Positions 32,025 to 40,798 of a stretch of DNA of 64,000 nucleotides are shown piece after piece. Under the pieces are notes generated by a model that was not told where the DNA came from, ran no database searches, and saw only the letters and a program-made list of their open reading frames with translations. A program made the translations under genes and the position numbers. Where the stretch lies: NCBI RefSeq assembly GCF_001444405.1, contig NZ_CP013187.1, positions 1,302,001 to 1,366,000 of the forward strand, in the 5' to 3' direction. This stretch comes from Pseudoalteromonas phenolica (GTDB lineage: Bacteria > Pseudomonadota > Gammaproteobacteria > Enterobacterales > Alteromonadaceae). The stretch's first letter is position 1. Every line of letters starts with the position of its first letter.

Positions 32025-33503
32025 TTAAATACGGTAGGATTTGTACTGTTTTTTAAATTCTCGAGGCGACATACCAGTGAAGCGCCTAAAGATTTTTTCG
32101 AAATGACTTAAGTCACCAAAGCCCACTTCTAAACATAAATCGGTAATACGAATGTTTGGGTTTTCCTCTATCATGGCTTTAGCATGTTCTATTCTGAGCT
32201 CAGCTAAAATTTGCTTAAAGCTCTTATTCAACGAGTTTTTAAATAAGTAAGACAAGTGAGATGGGCTGACAAATGCTTGATTAGCAAGGCCTGTTAATGT
32301 GATCTCCTGATGCCAATTATTCTGCATATGAATTAATGCTTTAAGCAAACTCGGGTGTAGAGATCTTTGCTCAGAAACCTGTTTTTTGAGCAAAATTTTA
32401 ACGATAGATTTCCGGTGTTCTCCAGCGGTTTGTTCAACACAATTTTCTAGTTGTTGACTAAATTCAGGCAGTGTCTGTTTAAGTATTTCTGAGCAGATAT
32501 CATCTTGATGTGAAAGTGTAATTAACTTCACTAATGTTTGCTCTAACTGCATTATGTTGCCAGGCCAATCATACTGACTGAGCAAATCAAAACACTCTTT
32601 CGTAAGTTTTTGTTTATGGTTTATTTTATGGCGTTCAAACAATATGTTTATTAGCAGAGGTAAATCAGTTTTTCTGTCTTTTATACTTGGGATAGGTAGC
32701 TCAAGAAAGCTGAGTTTTTCGAATAAACCACGAGAGAATAATCCTTGATTTACTCGTGCGTACAAATTGTGTTCACTACTTGAAAGCAATCTTGGCTGTG
32801 AAGTATTTTGACTTAGACTATATTGGCTTGTCAGTAAGGTATTGAGCTGTGTTTGCTGCGACATTGGTAAATGGCTGACATTAGCTATTAATAATGAGCC
32901 ATTTTGAGCCTGTTCGAATGCCTGCTTTAGTTTGTTTTCAAAGTTATTTGTGTCAATAGATGTACAATCTAGCTCAATAAAAGGACCTGTTCTTTTATCA
33001 CTTAGCATATGAATGCTAATGGCTGTTGCCAATGTTTCACTCCCCATTGGGGTATTCAAGACGAGAGGGAATAAAGTGTTGGCACATTTTTCTATGAGAC
33101 GTTCTAGTTTGTTTATTTCAGCGCTATAACCTTGCAGAGCAAAGTTTTGTCCAAATTTTTCATGACTCAATTGAGCGACTTTTAGCCTGGCAAACATCAA
33201 TCCGAGTTGACTGGCGAATTGTTTGAATGCTAACTCCTCGGCAGAGCCTTGTCTTACTTCAACAAGCAGGTGCAGTGTACCGAGTGGCTTTCTTTGATAA
33301 TTAATCGGGATATTTGAGATGGGTTTCTCAAATTGGGCCGATTTAGGCCAAAAATGCGAAACTGCATGACTGGTGTGATATTCCACAACGAAGTCACATC
33401 GTGTTAAATGATTAAATTTATTATCTAGTAGCTGTTCAATTGAGCGCTTAAAAAAAAGTGCTGTATCGAAAGGGCTCCTTTTCACTTGTGAGCGAATTTC
33501 CAT
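32025..33503 (-). CDS. Chimeric transcriptional regulator: degenerate AAA (sigma54-activator-like) plus AraC HTH
   Basis: 492 residues from ATG 33503 (GGAG just ahead; the frame extends 10 codons further without a ribosome site). Residues about 1-130 resemble a GAF-like input domain; 130-370 follow the sigma54-activator AAA fold (LLIANVSHLPMSQQTQLNTLL, then FEKLSFLELPIPSIKDRKTDLPLLINILFE and YDWPGNIMQLEQTLVKLI). The Walker A site is degenerate (TPMGSETLA) and the GAFTGA loop is missing, so it probably neither hydrolyses ATP nor contacts sigma54. Residues about 390-492 are a full AraC domain (LTGLANQAFVSPSHLSYLFKNS, ITDLCLEVGFGDLSHFEKIFRRFTGMSPREFK). Position just before the reb genes makes it their likely regulator. 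Confidence 0.85.
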   Translation of the reverse strand: MEIRSQVKRSPFDTALFFKRSIEQLLDNKFNHLTRCDFVVEYHTSHAVSHFWPKSAQFEKPISNIPINYQRKPLGTLHLLVEVRQGSAEELAFKQFASQLGLMFARLKVAQLSHEKFGQNFALQGYSAEINKLERLIEKCANTLFPLVLNTPMGSETLATAISIHMLSDKRTGPFIELDCTSIDTNNFENKLKQAFEQAQNGSLLIANVSHLPMSQQTQLNTLLTSQYSLSQNTSQPRLLSSSEHNLYARVNQGLFSRGLFEKLSFLELPIPSIKDRKTDLPLLINILFERHKINHKQKLTKECFDLLSQYDWPGNIMQLEQTLVKLITLSHQDDICSEILKQTLPEFSQQLENCVEQTAGEHRKSIVKILLKKQVSEQRSLHPSLLKALIHMQNNWHQEITLTGLANQAFVSPSHLSYLFKNSLNKSFKQILAELRIEHAKAMIEENPNIRITDLCLEVGFGDLSHFEKIFRRFTGMSPREFKKQYKSYRI

Positions 33504-33813
33504 CTTATTTCTCCGGTTTGTTAGCCACCACACGCCTCTATTTTATTTATCCTAAAAAAAGCAACTAAAGTCAGTGTTAAATAAAATCCTTTATCAGCAT
33601 TTCTGTGGTGAAAGTAGTGTGTAATTGGCAAAGTACTGGAAAAGACGCGCCTTAAATCGGGGAAATCGAGCTAATAGTGATTACAATTTATTACACCAAT
33701 TAAGAAAACGTCTTGTTAACATTGTTTAGGCTTTTAGTGCCAAAAAAATGGATAAGCGCTTGCCAGACTCGAAAGTGCAAGGAGCTAGCCAAATGCAAAA
33801 ATTGCAATTACTC

Positions 33814-33841
33814 GTATTTGTATCAAGCTTGATACAAATAC
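33814..33841. promoter_or_regulatory. Perfect 28-bp palindrome upstream of metalloprotease
   Basis: Half-site GTATTTGTATCAAG is followed at once by its exact inverse. It lies 73 bases before the metalloprotease start in the 411-bp region shared with the divergent AAA-AraC regulator. Such a long perfect dyad without a T run looks like an operator for a dimeric regulator. The rest of this intergenic region shows only A/T-rich sequence. Confidence 0.55.
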
Positions 33842-33914
33842 ATCACAAATGGATACCCAAATGGTGGTTTTAAATCGATACAGTGGTTTTACTCATCAAT
33901 GGGAAGACAACACA

Positions 33915-36488
33915 ATGAAAAAAACTTTGTTAGCAGCAGTATTAAGCCAAATTATGTACTTACCCGCTCATGCGAGCGAATTATGGCAGCCGACCACACA
34001 AAATAGAGGCTCAGAGAGTCAACAGTCACAACAATATCACCTTGAGATTAGTCAATTACAAAATAGGTTATTAACTGCAAATGATGAAATAGACTTAAAA
34101 CTGCCTTTACCAAGTGGTGAGTTTGTTCTATTTAAAATTAAGCCCAGTAAAGTCATGTCAGATACATTGGCGGAAAAGTTTCCTGATATTAAAACTTTTG
34201 TTGGTTTTCAAACCGATAACCCAGCAAACACGGGTCGTTTCGATATCGGCCCGAAAGGTTTCTTTGGTGTTTTTAATCAAGGACAAACAAGAGTATTCAT
34301 AGATCCAGAACAGTCAGAGCATATTTATCGAAGTTACGAAGCTCAAGCACTGCATACATCTAAACTAATTCAGCAAGGTGCTCCGATTAAGCGTCTACAA
34401 AGCAATTCGTTAAAACGTGAACAAGCACAATTAAAACAAACTCTGGCAGAAGAAAGTACGTTACCAAATACGCATATTACATACCGTATTGCATTTACAA
34501 CTACAGGGGAGTACAGCCAATTTCATGGTGGCACAAAAGAAAAAGTGATGGCAGCTATAGTTACCATGGTGAATCGTTTAAATGATGTTTATGAACGAGA
34601 TTTGGCCATGCAATTTGAGATAGTGGGTGATAATGACAAGCTGATTTTTTTAGACCCTGAGACTGACCCATTTGCAAACACTGATGAAGATATTGATATT
34701 CTCACTGAGCAAATTAATGGCTTAATTTCAAAAGATAGTTATGACATTGGTCACTTAGTGGGGACTGGAGGTGGCGGTTTAGCTGGGTTTGAAGTGGTAT
34801 GTACTGAGTACAAAGCCGAGGGGGTGACTGGCAGTGAAGCGCCAACTAATGACGCATTTCACATTGATTATGTTGCCCATGAAATAGGGCACCAGTTAGG
34901 TGCAGATCATACATTCAATGGTTTAGCTGGAGCATGTGATGGTAATCGAGCAGAAAACAGCGCTTATGAACCAGGCAGCGGCTCTACCATCATGGGCTAC
35001 ACGGGGATTTGTGATGAGCAAGACTTGCAGGCCAACTCAGATCCTTATTTTCACATCCATTCACTAGACCAAATGAATAAGTTCAGTCGTTTAGGTGCAG
35101 GAAATACATGTGGTGTTCATAAACAACGAACGAATGCAAAACCTACTGTTGAAGCAGGTCAAAACTATACTATTCCAGCTAAAACTGCGTTTAGATTGGT
35201 GGGTTCAGCTCAAGATACAGATGGCGACACACTCAATTATAGCTGGCAACAGTTTAACTTAGGGCCTGCATCCGCAGATAAACAACAAGACAGTGTAGAT
35301 GATGGTAATCGACCCTTGTTTAGAACGTTTAATCCAAGTTCAGAGCCAACCCGTGTTGTACCTAAGATGAGCGACCTTTTAAAGGGAGAGCTGAGTTACG
35401 GTGAAGCGTTTGCTACCACAACGCGTGCGTTAGATTTTCGTTTGGTTGTTCGCGATGGGCAAGGCGGTGTTGCTGATGACACCATGCAAGTTAATGTCGT
35501 TGAAGTTGAGCAAGGCTTTTCTGTCACGCTACCTGACCAATCAAGTAATTGGCGTGATAATGAACAAGTTGTTACTTGGCATACTGCGGGTACTGAAAAC
35601 GCGCCGGTCTCTTGTGAAAAAGTAGATATTTTACTTTCAGATGATGCCGGACAAAGCTTTAAAACTACCTTAGCGCAAGGTGTTGCGAACAATGGTCAAG
35701 TCAATGTTCAGCTCGAAAATATGACAACGACTCAAGCCCGAATAAAAGTGATGTGTAGCGATAATATCTTCTTTGCGATTAATTCTGGTAATTTTGCAAT
35801 TGAAATTGGAGAAGGCCCAATCACAGAAATCGCCCCACAAATTACGGGTCAAGTCGCGTTGTCAGTGAATGAAGATAGTAGTATCACGATCAAGACCTCT
35901 GATTTAACTTATGCAACAGCAAAGCCTGTTGATAAGCTCACCATAAAGTCAGGTGAAAATTATACATTGGATAACTTAACCATCACGCCCACTGCTGATT
36001 TTAATGGCTCGCTTATAGTGCCGGTTACCGCATCTAGAGGCGAGCTTAGCAGTGAGGAATTTCAGCTAACAATTACGGTTGCAGCGGTTAATGATGCACC
36101 TGTTGCGCAAGATGACACTTTTGAAGTGGACTTTGAAGCCAGTGAAGTGACCTTGGATGTACTTAGCAATGATTCAGATAAAGATTTAGATACATTGGTC
36201 GTTGAAAGTGTTGATTACCAAGGGCAAGGTTCAGCTGAGATTAAAGAAGGTAAGCTTGTTTACTCAGCAGCGAGCAGCTTTTCAGGGAAAGAAACATTTA
36301 ATTACACTGTATCTGATGGCAATGGTGGTACAAGCACCGCACAGGTAGAAGTTACAGTTAAAGAGGATCCGACGCCAGTGCCTCAGCCAACACCTGAGCC
36401 AAGTAATGATGACGGTAGTTCGGGATCGGTCGGTTTATGGTCGTTGCTAGGACTTGCTGCATTATTCTTAAGAAGAGTGAGGAAGTAA
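33915..36488 (+). CDS. Secreted M12B/reprolysin-like zinc metalloprotease with GlyGly-CTERM tail
   Basis: 857 residues from ATG 33915, chosen because GGGAAG precedes it and the signal peptide (MKKTLLAAVLSQIMYLPAHA) starts there; the frame extends 22 codons upstream. The catalytic zinc site HEIGHQLGADH begins at residue 322, and the Met-turn is STIMGYTG. The pro-region (about 20-180) precedes ITYRIAFTTTGEYSQF. After the catalytic domain come PKD/cadherin-like modules (DGDTLNYSW, NDAPVAQDDTFEV, FNYTVSDGNGG). The end GSVGLWSLLGLAALFLRRVRK is a GlyGly-CTERM sorting signal, cut by rhombosortase and exported by type II secretion. Stop is 2 bases before the lipoprotein gene. Confidence 0.9.
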   Translation: MKKTLLAAVLSQIMYLPAHASELWQPTTQNRGSESQQSQQYHLEISQLQNRLLTANDEIDLKLPLPSGEFVLFKIKPSKVMSDTLAEKFPDIKTFVGFQTDNPANTGRFDIGPKGFFGVFNQGQTRVFIDPEQSEHIYRSYEAQALHTSKLIQQGAPIKRLQSNSLKREQAQLKQTLAEESTLPNTHITYRIAFTTTGEYSQFHGGTKEKVMAAIVTMVNRLNDVYERDLAMQFEIVGDNDKLIFLDPETDPFANTDEDIDILTEQINGLISKDSYDIGHLVGTGGGGLAGFEVVCTEYKAEGVTGSEAPTNDAFHIDYVAHEIGHQLGADHTFNGLAGACDGNRAENSAYEPGSGSTIMGYTGICDEQDLQANSDPYFHIHSLDQMNKFSRLGAGNTCGVHKQRTNAKPTVEAGQNYTIPAKTAFRLVGSAQDTDGDTLNYSWQQFNLGPASADKQQDSVDDGNRPLFRTFNPSSEPTRVVPKMSDLLKGELSYGEAFATTTRALDFRLVVRDGQGGVADDTMQVNVVEVEQGFSVTLPDQSSNWRDNEQVVTWHTAGTENAPVSCEKVDILLSDDAGQSFKTTLAQGVANNGQVNVQLENMTTTQARIKVMCSDNIFFAINSGNFAIEIGEGPITEIAPQITGQVALSVNEDSSITIKTSDLTYATAKPVDKLTIKSGENYTLDNLTITPTADFNGSLIVPVTASRGELSSEEFQLTITVAAVNDAPVAQDDTFEVDFEASEVTLDVLSNDSDKDLDTLVVESVDYQGQGSAEIKEGKLVYSAASSFSGKETFNYTVSDGNGGTSTAQVEVTVKEDPTPVPQPTPEPSNDDGSSGSVGLWSLLGLAALFLRRVRK

Positions 36489-36490
36489 TA

Positions 36491-36874
36491 ATGATAAAGC
36501 TCACCAGTATCGCTTTATTAGCTGGGTTCTTAGTAGGTTGTGCATATACTGCACAACCTATGGAGTCCAGTGCTCATAAAACTAGTCAGCGTGAAATGAC
36601 AAAGCAAATAGAATTAGCAGTAGAAAAAAATGACTATAGATTGTTAGCCTTGGCAAGTAGGCGTTTAGTTTTTCCAGGCTTAGAGCAAGAAGATACTGCG
36701 AAATTAAAGAAAATGTGTGGAGTGCGTTACGTCGACAAGAGCCCAGACATCATTAAAAGCATAGAAGAAAAACAAAAGCGCAGAGATGCATATGCTTTTG
36801 CAAAATCGTTTAACCAAGCGATGTTAAAGCACTGTTTAAATGTCGCTTCTGATTCAAAGCATGCAGTTGAATGA
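36491..36874 (+). CDS. Small lipoprotein, unknown function
   Basis: 127 residues from ATG 36491, 2 bases after the protease stop. Lipobox FLVGC with Cys at residue 17 predicts a lipid anchor; Ala follows. The rest is charged and predicted helical (MTKQIELAVEKNDYRLLALASRRLVF, EEKQKRRDAYAFAKSFNQAML), with a Cys pair (77 and about 119). The next gene begins inside it, 35 bases before its stop. No family recognised; probably expressed with the protease and two-component system. Confidence 0.7.
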   Translation: MIKLTSIALLAGFLVGCAYTAQPMESSAHKTSQREMTKQIELAVEKNDYRLLALASRRLVFPGLEQEDTAKLKKMCGVRYVDKSPDIIKSIEEKQKRRDAYAFAKSFNQAMLKHCLNVASDSKHAVE

Positions 36875-37607
36875 TACACTTATGTTAGATGAAAGATGTG
36901 CAACAGTAGGGCATACAGACGTGTATTCAATTTTATTAATTGATGATGATATTGAGCTAACCGACTTGGTTAGCCAATTTTTAACTCAAAATGGTTACGA
37001 AGTCCGAGTTACTAATCACGGTAATAATGCAATCAATGATATTGAAACTTCGAAGCCAGATTTAATCATTCTCGACTTAATGTTACCTGGCACAGATGGA
37101 CTTACAATATGTAAAGCCATTAGACCAAACTTTGCAGGCCCTATCATTATGCTCACCGCTTTAATTGATGATATAGACGAAGTAACAGGCTTAGAAGTTG
37201 GTGCAGACGATTATTTATGTAAACCCATTAAGCCTAGAGTGCTTCTGGCACATATTCGCGCCCAATTGAGAAGGCAATCAAGTCTCATAGAGCAGCAACA
37301 AACAAAAATTGTTTCGTGCAAAGGCGACCTACAGATAGATTTGCCTAACCGGCGTGTTCAATATTTGTCTCAAGATATTGACTTATCGAGTGCGGAATTC
37401 GATTTACTGGTGATTTTAGCAAGTTCGCCTGGTGAGATTTTCTCAAGAGAAAGATTGCATAAACGTATTTTTAAACTTGATTACGATCCCTTGGATCGCT
37501 CAATAGACTTGAGAGTCTCTCGCCTTAGAAAAAAGTTAGGCGATGATCCTAAACAGCCAAGACTGTTAACGACAGTTAGAAACAAAGGGTACTTACTTGC
37601 AACTTAA
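36840..37607 (+). CDS. OmpR-family response regulator
   Basis: 255 residues from ATG 36840; ATG 36861 or 36882 are possible alternatives that avoid most of the overlap. Receiver domain at about 27-142 with the phospho-acceptor in IILDLMLPGTDG and Lys in LCKPIK. The C-terminal winged helix (about 160-252) has IDLSSAEFDLLVILASSPGEIFSRERL and RSIDLRVSRLRKKLGDDPKQP. Closest in style to RstA/CpxR regulators. It overlaps the sensor kinase start by 11 bases and lies next to a secreted protease, which may be its target. Confidence 0.9.
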   Translation: MSLLIQSMQLNDTLMLDERCATVGHTDVYSILLIDDDIELTDLVSQFLTQNGYEVRVTNHGNNAINDIETSKPDLIILDLMLPGTDGLTICKAIRPNFAGPIIMLTALIDDIDEVTGLEVGADDYLCKPIKPRVLLAHIRAQLRRQSSLIEQQQTKIVSCKGDLQIDLPNRRVQYLSQDIDLSSAEFDLLVILASSPGEIFSRERLHKRIFKLDYDPLDRSIDLRVSRLRKKLGDDPKQPRLLTTVRNKGYLLAT

Positions 37608-38892
37608 CCTCAAAAAAATTGTCATTGGGTCACTATTTCTGCTTCTATGTAATTTGGTGGCAGCGCATGTCACCTACCACTATGCTCAACCAGCTCTAGT
37701 TGAAGAAGCCATCGATGAATGGGAAACACACCTATATAAAGTAGCCAATGATCTTGAATCAGCCCTAAATGACAGTTCAGCGAAGCATTGGGAGAGTATA
37801 GCCCTAAAGGCAAGCGAGCGTTATGCTGCTGATGCTTATATTGTTCTAGCAGAAAACCTCGCGGCTTATGAACAAGATTTATTTTCTAGAGCACGCTTGA
37901 ACAAGCAACAGAAATTCATTGATTTATCAACATCGAGCGTGTTTTATGTGCTTGACGAGCAACAGTTGATGGTGCTTGAAAATGTGTATTTTGACAGTTT
38001 AATGAACTGGTTATCAGATTGGCTTCTTTGGCTTGTCGCCACCGTTTTGAATCTGGGAGCATTGTTAGCATTTACATTATATTGCTGGGCTGAGCAAAGG
38101 CGCTTGGTAAAAAACATCGCAAATATTAATGAGAAAACATGTGCTGGCACAAATTCAATTGATGATCAAATTAGCCATATAAAACATTATTTATCTGATA
38201 TTAGCGCTCAAAATCAAACCCAATTAAACTTACAAAGAGATCTTCTACATGGTGTTGCACACGAATTTCGTAGTCCCATGGCGCGTATGCAGTTTGCATT
38301 AGATATGTTAGAGGATGCTGAAGAACAAGATAGGCAGGATCTTACGTTATCTATGCAAAAAGCACTGCAAGGCCTAGATGACTTAGTTAAGGAGCTTCTT
38401 TCTTATGCGCGTTTAAAAGACGGAACAACAGTATTAAATATAGAGTTCTGTTCACTTGTTGAATTGCTCAAGCAGGCAATCAAGCAAGTTGAACCCTTTT
38501 ACCCAAGTATTCAATTTGAAATAAAAGACAGTCAAATAGAGGCTGAGGTTGATACACATTTATTAACTCGATTATTCATTAATATACTGCGAAATGCAGG
38601 CAGGTTTGCCAAAAGTAAGTGTGAGATCAGTCTAATTTTAAAGAGCGACTCAATTCACTGCATGTTCGAAGATGACGGCATTGGGATACCGCCAGGCAAA
38701 ATTTCTAGAATTTTCGAACCATTCACACGACTTGAGCCAAGCAGGTCAAGAGATTCAGGCGGATGCGGTCTAGGGTTAGCAATAGCGCGATCAATCGCGC
38801 ATCTGCATGGCGGCGAACTAACGGTTATTGAAAAGCAGCATGGTTTAGGTGGTGCATGTTTTTGTTTGGTTTTGTCATTTAACCCAAGATGA
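37597..38892 (+). CDS. Sensor histidine kinase (RstB-like)
   Basis: 431 residues starting at TTG 37597, overlapping the regulator; no in-frame ATG is near the N-terminus. Two membrane helices (about 8-27 and 138-160) enclose a periplasmic sensor of about 110 residues. A HAMP-like linker is followed by the H-box HGVAHEFRSPMARMQF and ATPase boxes INILRNAGRFAK, DDGIGIPPGKISRIFEPF and GGCGLGLAIARSIAHLHGG. It pairs with the OmpR-type regulator upstream. The input signal is not identifiable. Confidence 0.9.
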   Translation: MQLNLKKIVIGSLFLLLCNLVAAHVTYHYAQPALVEEAIDEWETHLYKVANDLESALNDSSAKHWESIALKASERYAADAYIVLAENLAAYEQDLFSRARLNKQQKFIDLSTSSVFYVLDEQQLMVLENVYFDSLMNWLSDWLLWLVATVLNLGALLAFTLYCWAEQRRLVKNIANINEKTCAGTNSIDDQISHIKHYLSDISAQNQTQLNLQRDLLHGVAHEFRSPMARMQFALDMLEDAEEQDRQDLTLSMQKALQGLDDLVKELLSYARLKDGTTVLNIEFCSLVELLKQAIKQVEPFYPSIQFEIKDSQIEAEVDTHLLTRLFINILRNAGRFAKSKCEISLILKSDSIHCMFEDDGIGIPPGKISRIFEPFTRLEPSRSRDSGGCGLGLAIARSIAHLHGGELTVIEKQHGLGGACFCLVLSFNPR

Positions 38893-38959
38893 TTGCCATT
38901 TATTTAAGACTTAGATACTTTGGAATAAAATTTGGTACATATTTATTTCGGTCGTACTT

Positions 38960-39472
38960 ATGTTTACAAAAAACACCCCTAAAACAGTTTTTATTGTGGT
39001 GACACTGCTCACTTTGATTTTTGATCAGCTTTCTAAGATTTGGGCTGCAAATTCTTTAAAACCTTGGCCAATGGCGAGTTATTTTAATGATGTGTTTCGA
39101 ATTGGTTATGCTGAGAATCATGGTGCTTTTTTGAGTTTGGGCGGTGCAATGCCTGAGTCAATGAGAAAGGTCGCGTTTATCGGCATAGTCGGGGCTTTCC
39201 TGTTGGGTATCATTGTCTATGTATTAAGAGATAAGAAACTGACAAACCCGATGGCGGTTGCATGGGCGCTGATTGTATCTGGTGGCACTAGTAATTGGCT
39301 AGATAGAGTATTAAATGATGGTGGTGTTATTGATTTCTTAAATGTGGGCATCGGTAGCGTACGTACAGGGGTTTTTAACATTGCCGATATGTTTATTTTG
39401 GCCGGTGCGGGAATGCTATTATTTTATGGTTGGCAAGAAGAGCGTGCTGCGAAAAAAGCTGCTAGCTCTTAG
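38960..39472 (+). CDS. lspA: Lipoprotein signal peptidase (type II), solitary copy
   Basis: 170 residues. Cleaves prolipoprotein signal peptides at the lipid-modified Cys in the inner membrane. Four hydrophobic helices and the conserved boxes are present: DQLSK, YAENHGAFLSLGG, SNWLDRV (catalytic Asp) and VIDFLN...FNIADMFI (second catalytic Asp). Housekeeping lspA usually lies beside ileS and fkpB; here it is alone, so it is probably a second copy. No terminator is obvious on either side. Confidence 0.88.
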   Translation: MFTKNTPKTVFIVVTLLTLIFDQLSKIWAANSLKPWPMASYFNDVFRIGYAENHGAFLSLGGAMPESMRKVAFIGIVGAFLLGIIVYVLRDKKLTNPMAVAWALIVSGGTSNWLDRVLNDGGVIDFLNVGIGSVRTGVFNIADMFILAGAGMLLFYGWQEERAAKKAASS

Positions 39473-39625
39473 TTTTATCAACTTTTTACTACAGCCCACT
39501 TTCAATGAATTAGAGCTTTGTGTTTGTAATTGTTATTAATTGTTACACAAAGCTTGCACTCTCTTTTCATTTTATCTTTTAACCAGTAGTCTTAGCACCA
39601 AGTTTTTATATTTGAGGCAAAGACA

Positions 39626-40381
39626 TTGATTAAACATCTTTTTTCAGCAGCATTATTGGTTGCTAGCAGCTCTGCAATGGCAACCATTGTAGAGTTTCAA
39701 ACTTCCCAAGGTAGTTTCCAAGTTAACCTGTTTGATCAAACCACGCCTAAAACGGTTGAAAACTTCATGAAGTATGTCAACGCGGACCGTTATCAAGATG
39801 TAATATTTCACCGCTTAGAGCCAAATTTTGTGTTACAAGGTGGCGGCTTCTTTTATGAGGGTAGTATTCCACTGAGCCAAGTAGAGTCATTTGGTAATGT
39901 AGATAATGAGCCTGTTTATTCAAATGTTCGCGGGACCATTGCGATGGCTAAGATGGAAGGTAATGCGAATAGTGCCTCAAGCCAGTGGTTTTTTAATCTC
40001 AAAGACAATAGTGCTAATTTAGACGTGCAAAATGGTGGCTTTACCGTATTTGGTCAGGTGATTGGTGATGGCATGGATATCGTTGATAAAATTGCCAAAT
40101 TAGAGCGCTGTGGTTCGATTCCTTTGGTTGATTACTCGCAAGAAAAATGTGCTGACGTTCAAGTTAATCCAGACGAGAGTAATTTCATAACAATCAATGC
40201 GGTGACTGTTATTGATGACAGTGAAAATACGGCAGAAAACTTAGAACCTAAGAAAAATACTTTGCTTAAACCAACCAATCCTGACTCGGGTAATGGTAAC
40301 AGCAATTCAGATAGCAGTTCAGGTAGCTTATTTAGCCTATTGATGCTTTTAGGGGCAGGCTTATTTATTCGAAGAAGATAA
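39626..40381 (+). CDS. Secreted cyclophilin-type peptidyl-prolyl isomerase with GlyGly-CTERM tail
   Basis: 251 residues with TTG start (GAGGC upstream). Signal peptide LFSAALLVASSSAMA, then the cyclophilin fold: FQTSQGSFQVNLFDQTTPKTVENFMKYV, FHRLEPNFVLQGGGF and IAMAKMEGNANSASSQWFFNL. A Ser/Asn/Gly-rich linker leads to SGSLFSLLMLLGAGLFIRRR, a GlyGly-CTERM anchor processed by rhombosortase. It is the second such protein in the window, so a rhombosortase should be encoded elsewhere. Peptidyl-prolyl isomerase activity at the cell surface is likely. Confidence 0.87.
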   Translation: MIKHLFSAALLVASSSAMATIVEFQTSQGSFQVNLFDQTTPKTVENFMKYVNADRYQDVIFHRLEPNFVLQGGGFFYEGSIPLSQVESFGNVDNEPVYSNVRGTIAMAKMEGNANSASSQWFFNLKDNSANLDVQNGGFTVFGQVIGDGMDIVDKIAKLERCGSIPLVDYSQEKCADVQVNPDESNFITINAVTVIDDSENTAENLEPKKNTLLKPTNPDSGNGNSNSDSSSGSLFSLLMLLGAGLFIRRR

Positions 40382-40388
40382 TTTAGTA

Positions 40389-40410
40389 AAAGCAGGGGAA
40401 ACCCTGCTTT
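40389..40410. terminator. Bidirectional terminator between convergent genes
   Basis: Arms AAAGCAGGG / CCCTGCTTT with a 4-base loop, between the cyclophilin stop (40381) and the stop of the leftward small secreted protein (40421). Confidence 0.75.
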
Positions 40411-40420
40411 GTCGTTATTA

Positions 40421-40639
40421 TTAATAAATAGTAACTTGCCCACCTTGCGCTTCGCATTTCGATACTAGGTAGTTGAAGTCACTCTGATTTGTTGCTTCTT
40501 CAATCCATGGGAACCCACTAGATACAGGAAAACAAGCAACTGAAACTTCTTGAAACCCTTTCGCAATTGCTGCACTAGAGAAATAAGCTGCTGAGATCAG
40601 AACAGAAGAAATAGCTAACGATTTTATTGTTTTTAACAT
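40421..40639 (-). CDS. Small secreted protein
   Basis: 72 residues. Signal peptide (IKSLAISSVLISAAYFSSAAIA, cleavage near residue 26), then about 45 residues with two Cys (about 35 and 62) that could form one disulfide. Ribosome site AAGGAAT precedes the ATG. No family recognised; similar short secreted proteins with a Cys pair are frequent in Pseudoalteromonas-like genomes. Confidence 0.62.
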   Translation of the reverse strand: MLKTIKSLAISSVLISAAYFSSAAIAKGFQEVSVACFPVSSGFPWIEEATNQSDFNYLVSKCEAQGGQVTIY

Positions 40640-40740
40640 AATGATTCCTTGTTTTTTGTTTGTTTATTATACATCAGCAATATCACTCCTAGAGCTGATT
40701 AAATTAAGCTATCAAAATAGGAACAAAGAGTAAAGCTCAT

Positions 40741-40774
40741 AAAAAAGCCCGAGTATTGTTACTCGGGCTTTTTT
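40741..40774. terminator. Terminator after sdaC
   Basis: Fifteen-base perfect arms (aaaaaagcccgagta and its inverse) with a 4-base loop; T runs on both strands. It serves the leftward sdaC gene (stop at 40799). Confidence 0.92.
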
Positions 40775-40798
40775 ATATATTGTTTACTTAAGCATTGA

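Noticed and set aside
33849..33914. Upstream ATG for the metalloprotease
   Set aside because: It would add 22 residues ahead of the signal peptide and has no ribosome site; ATG 33915 has both.
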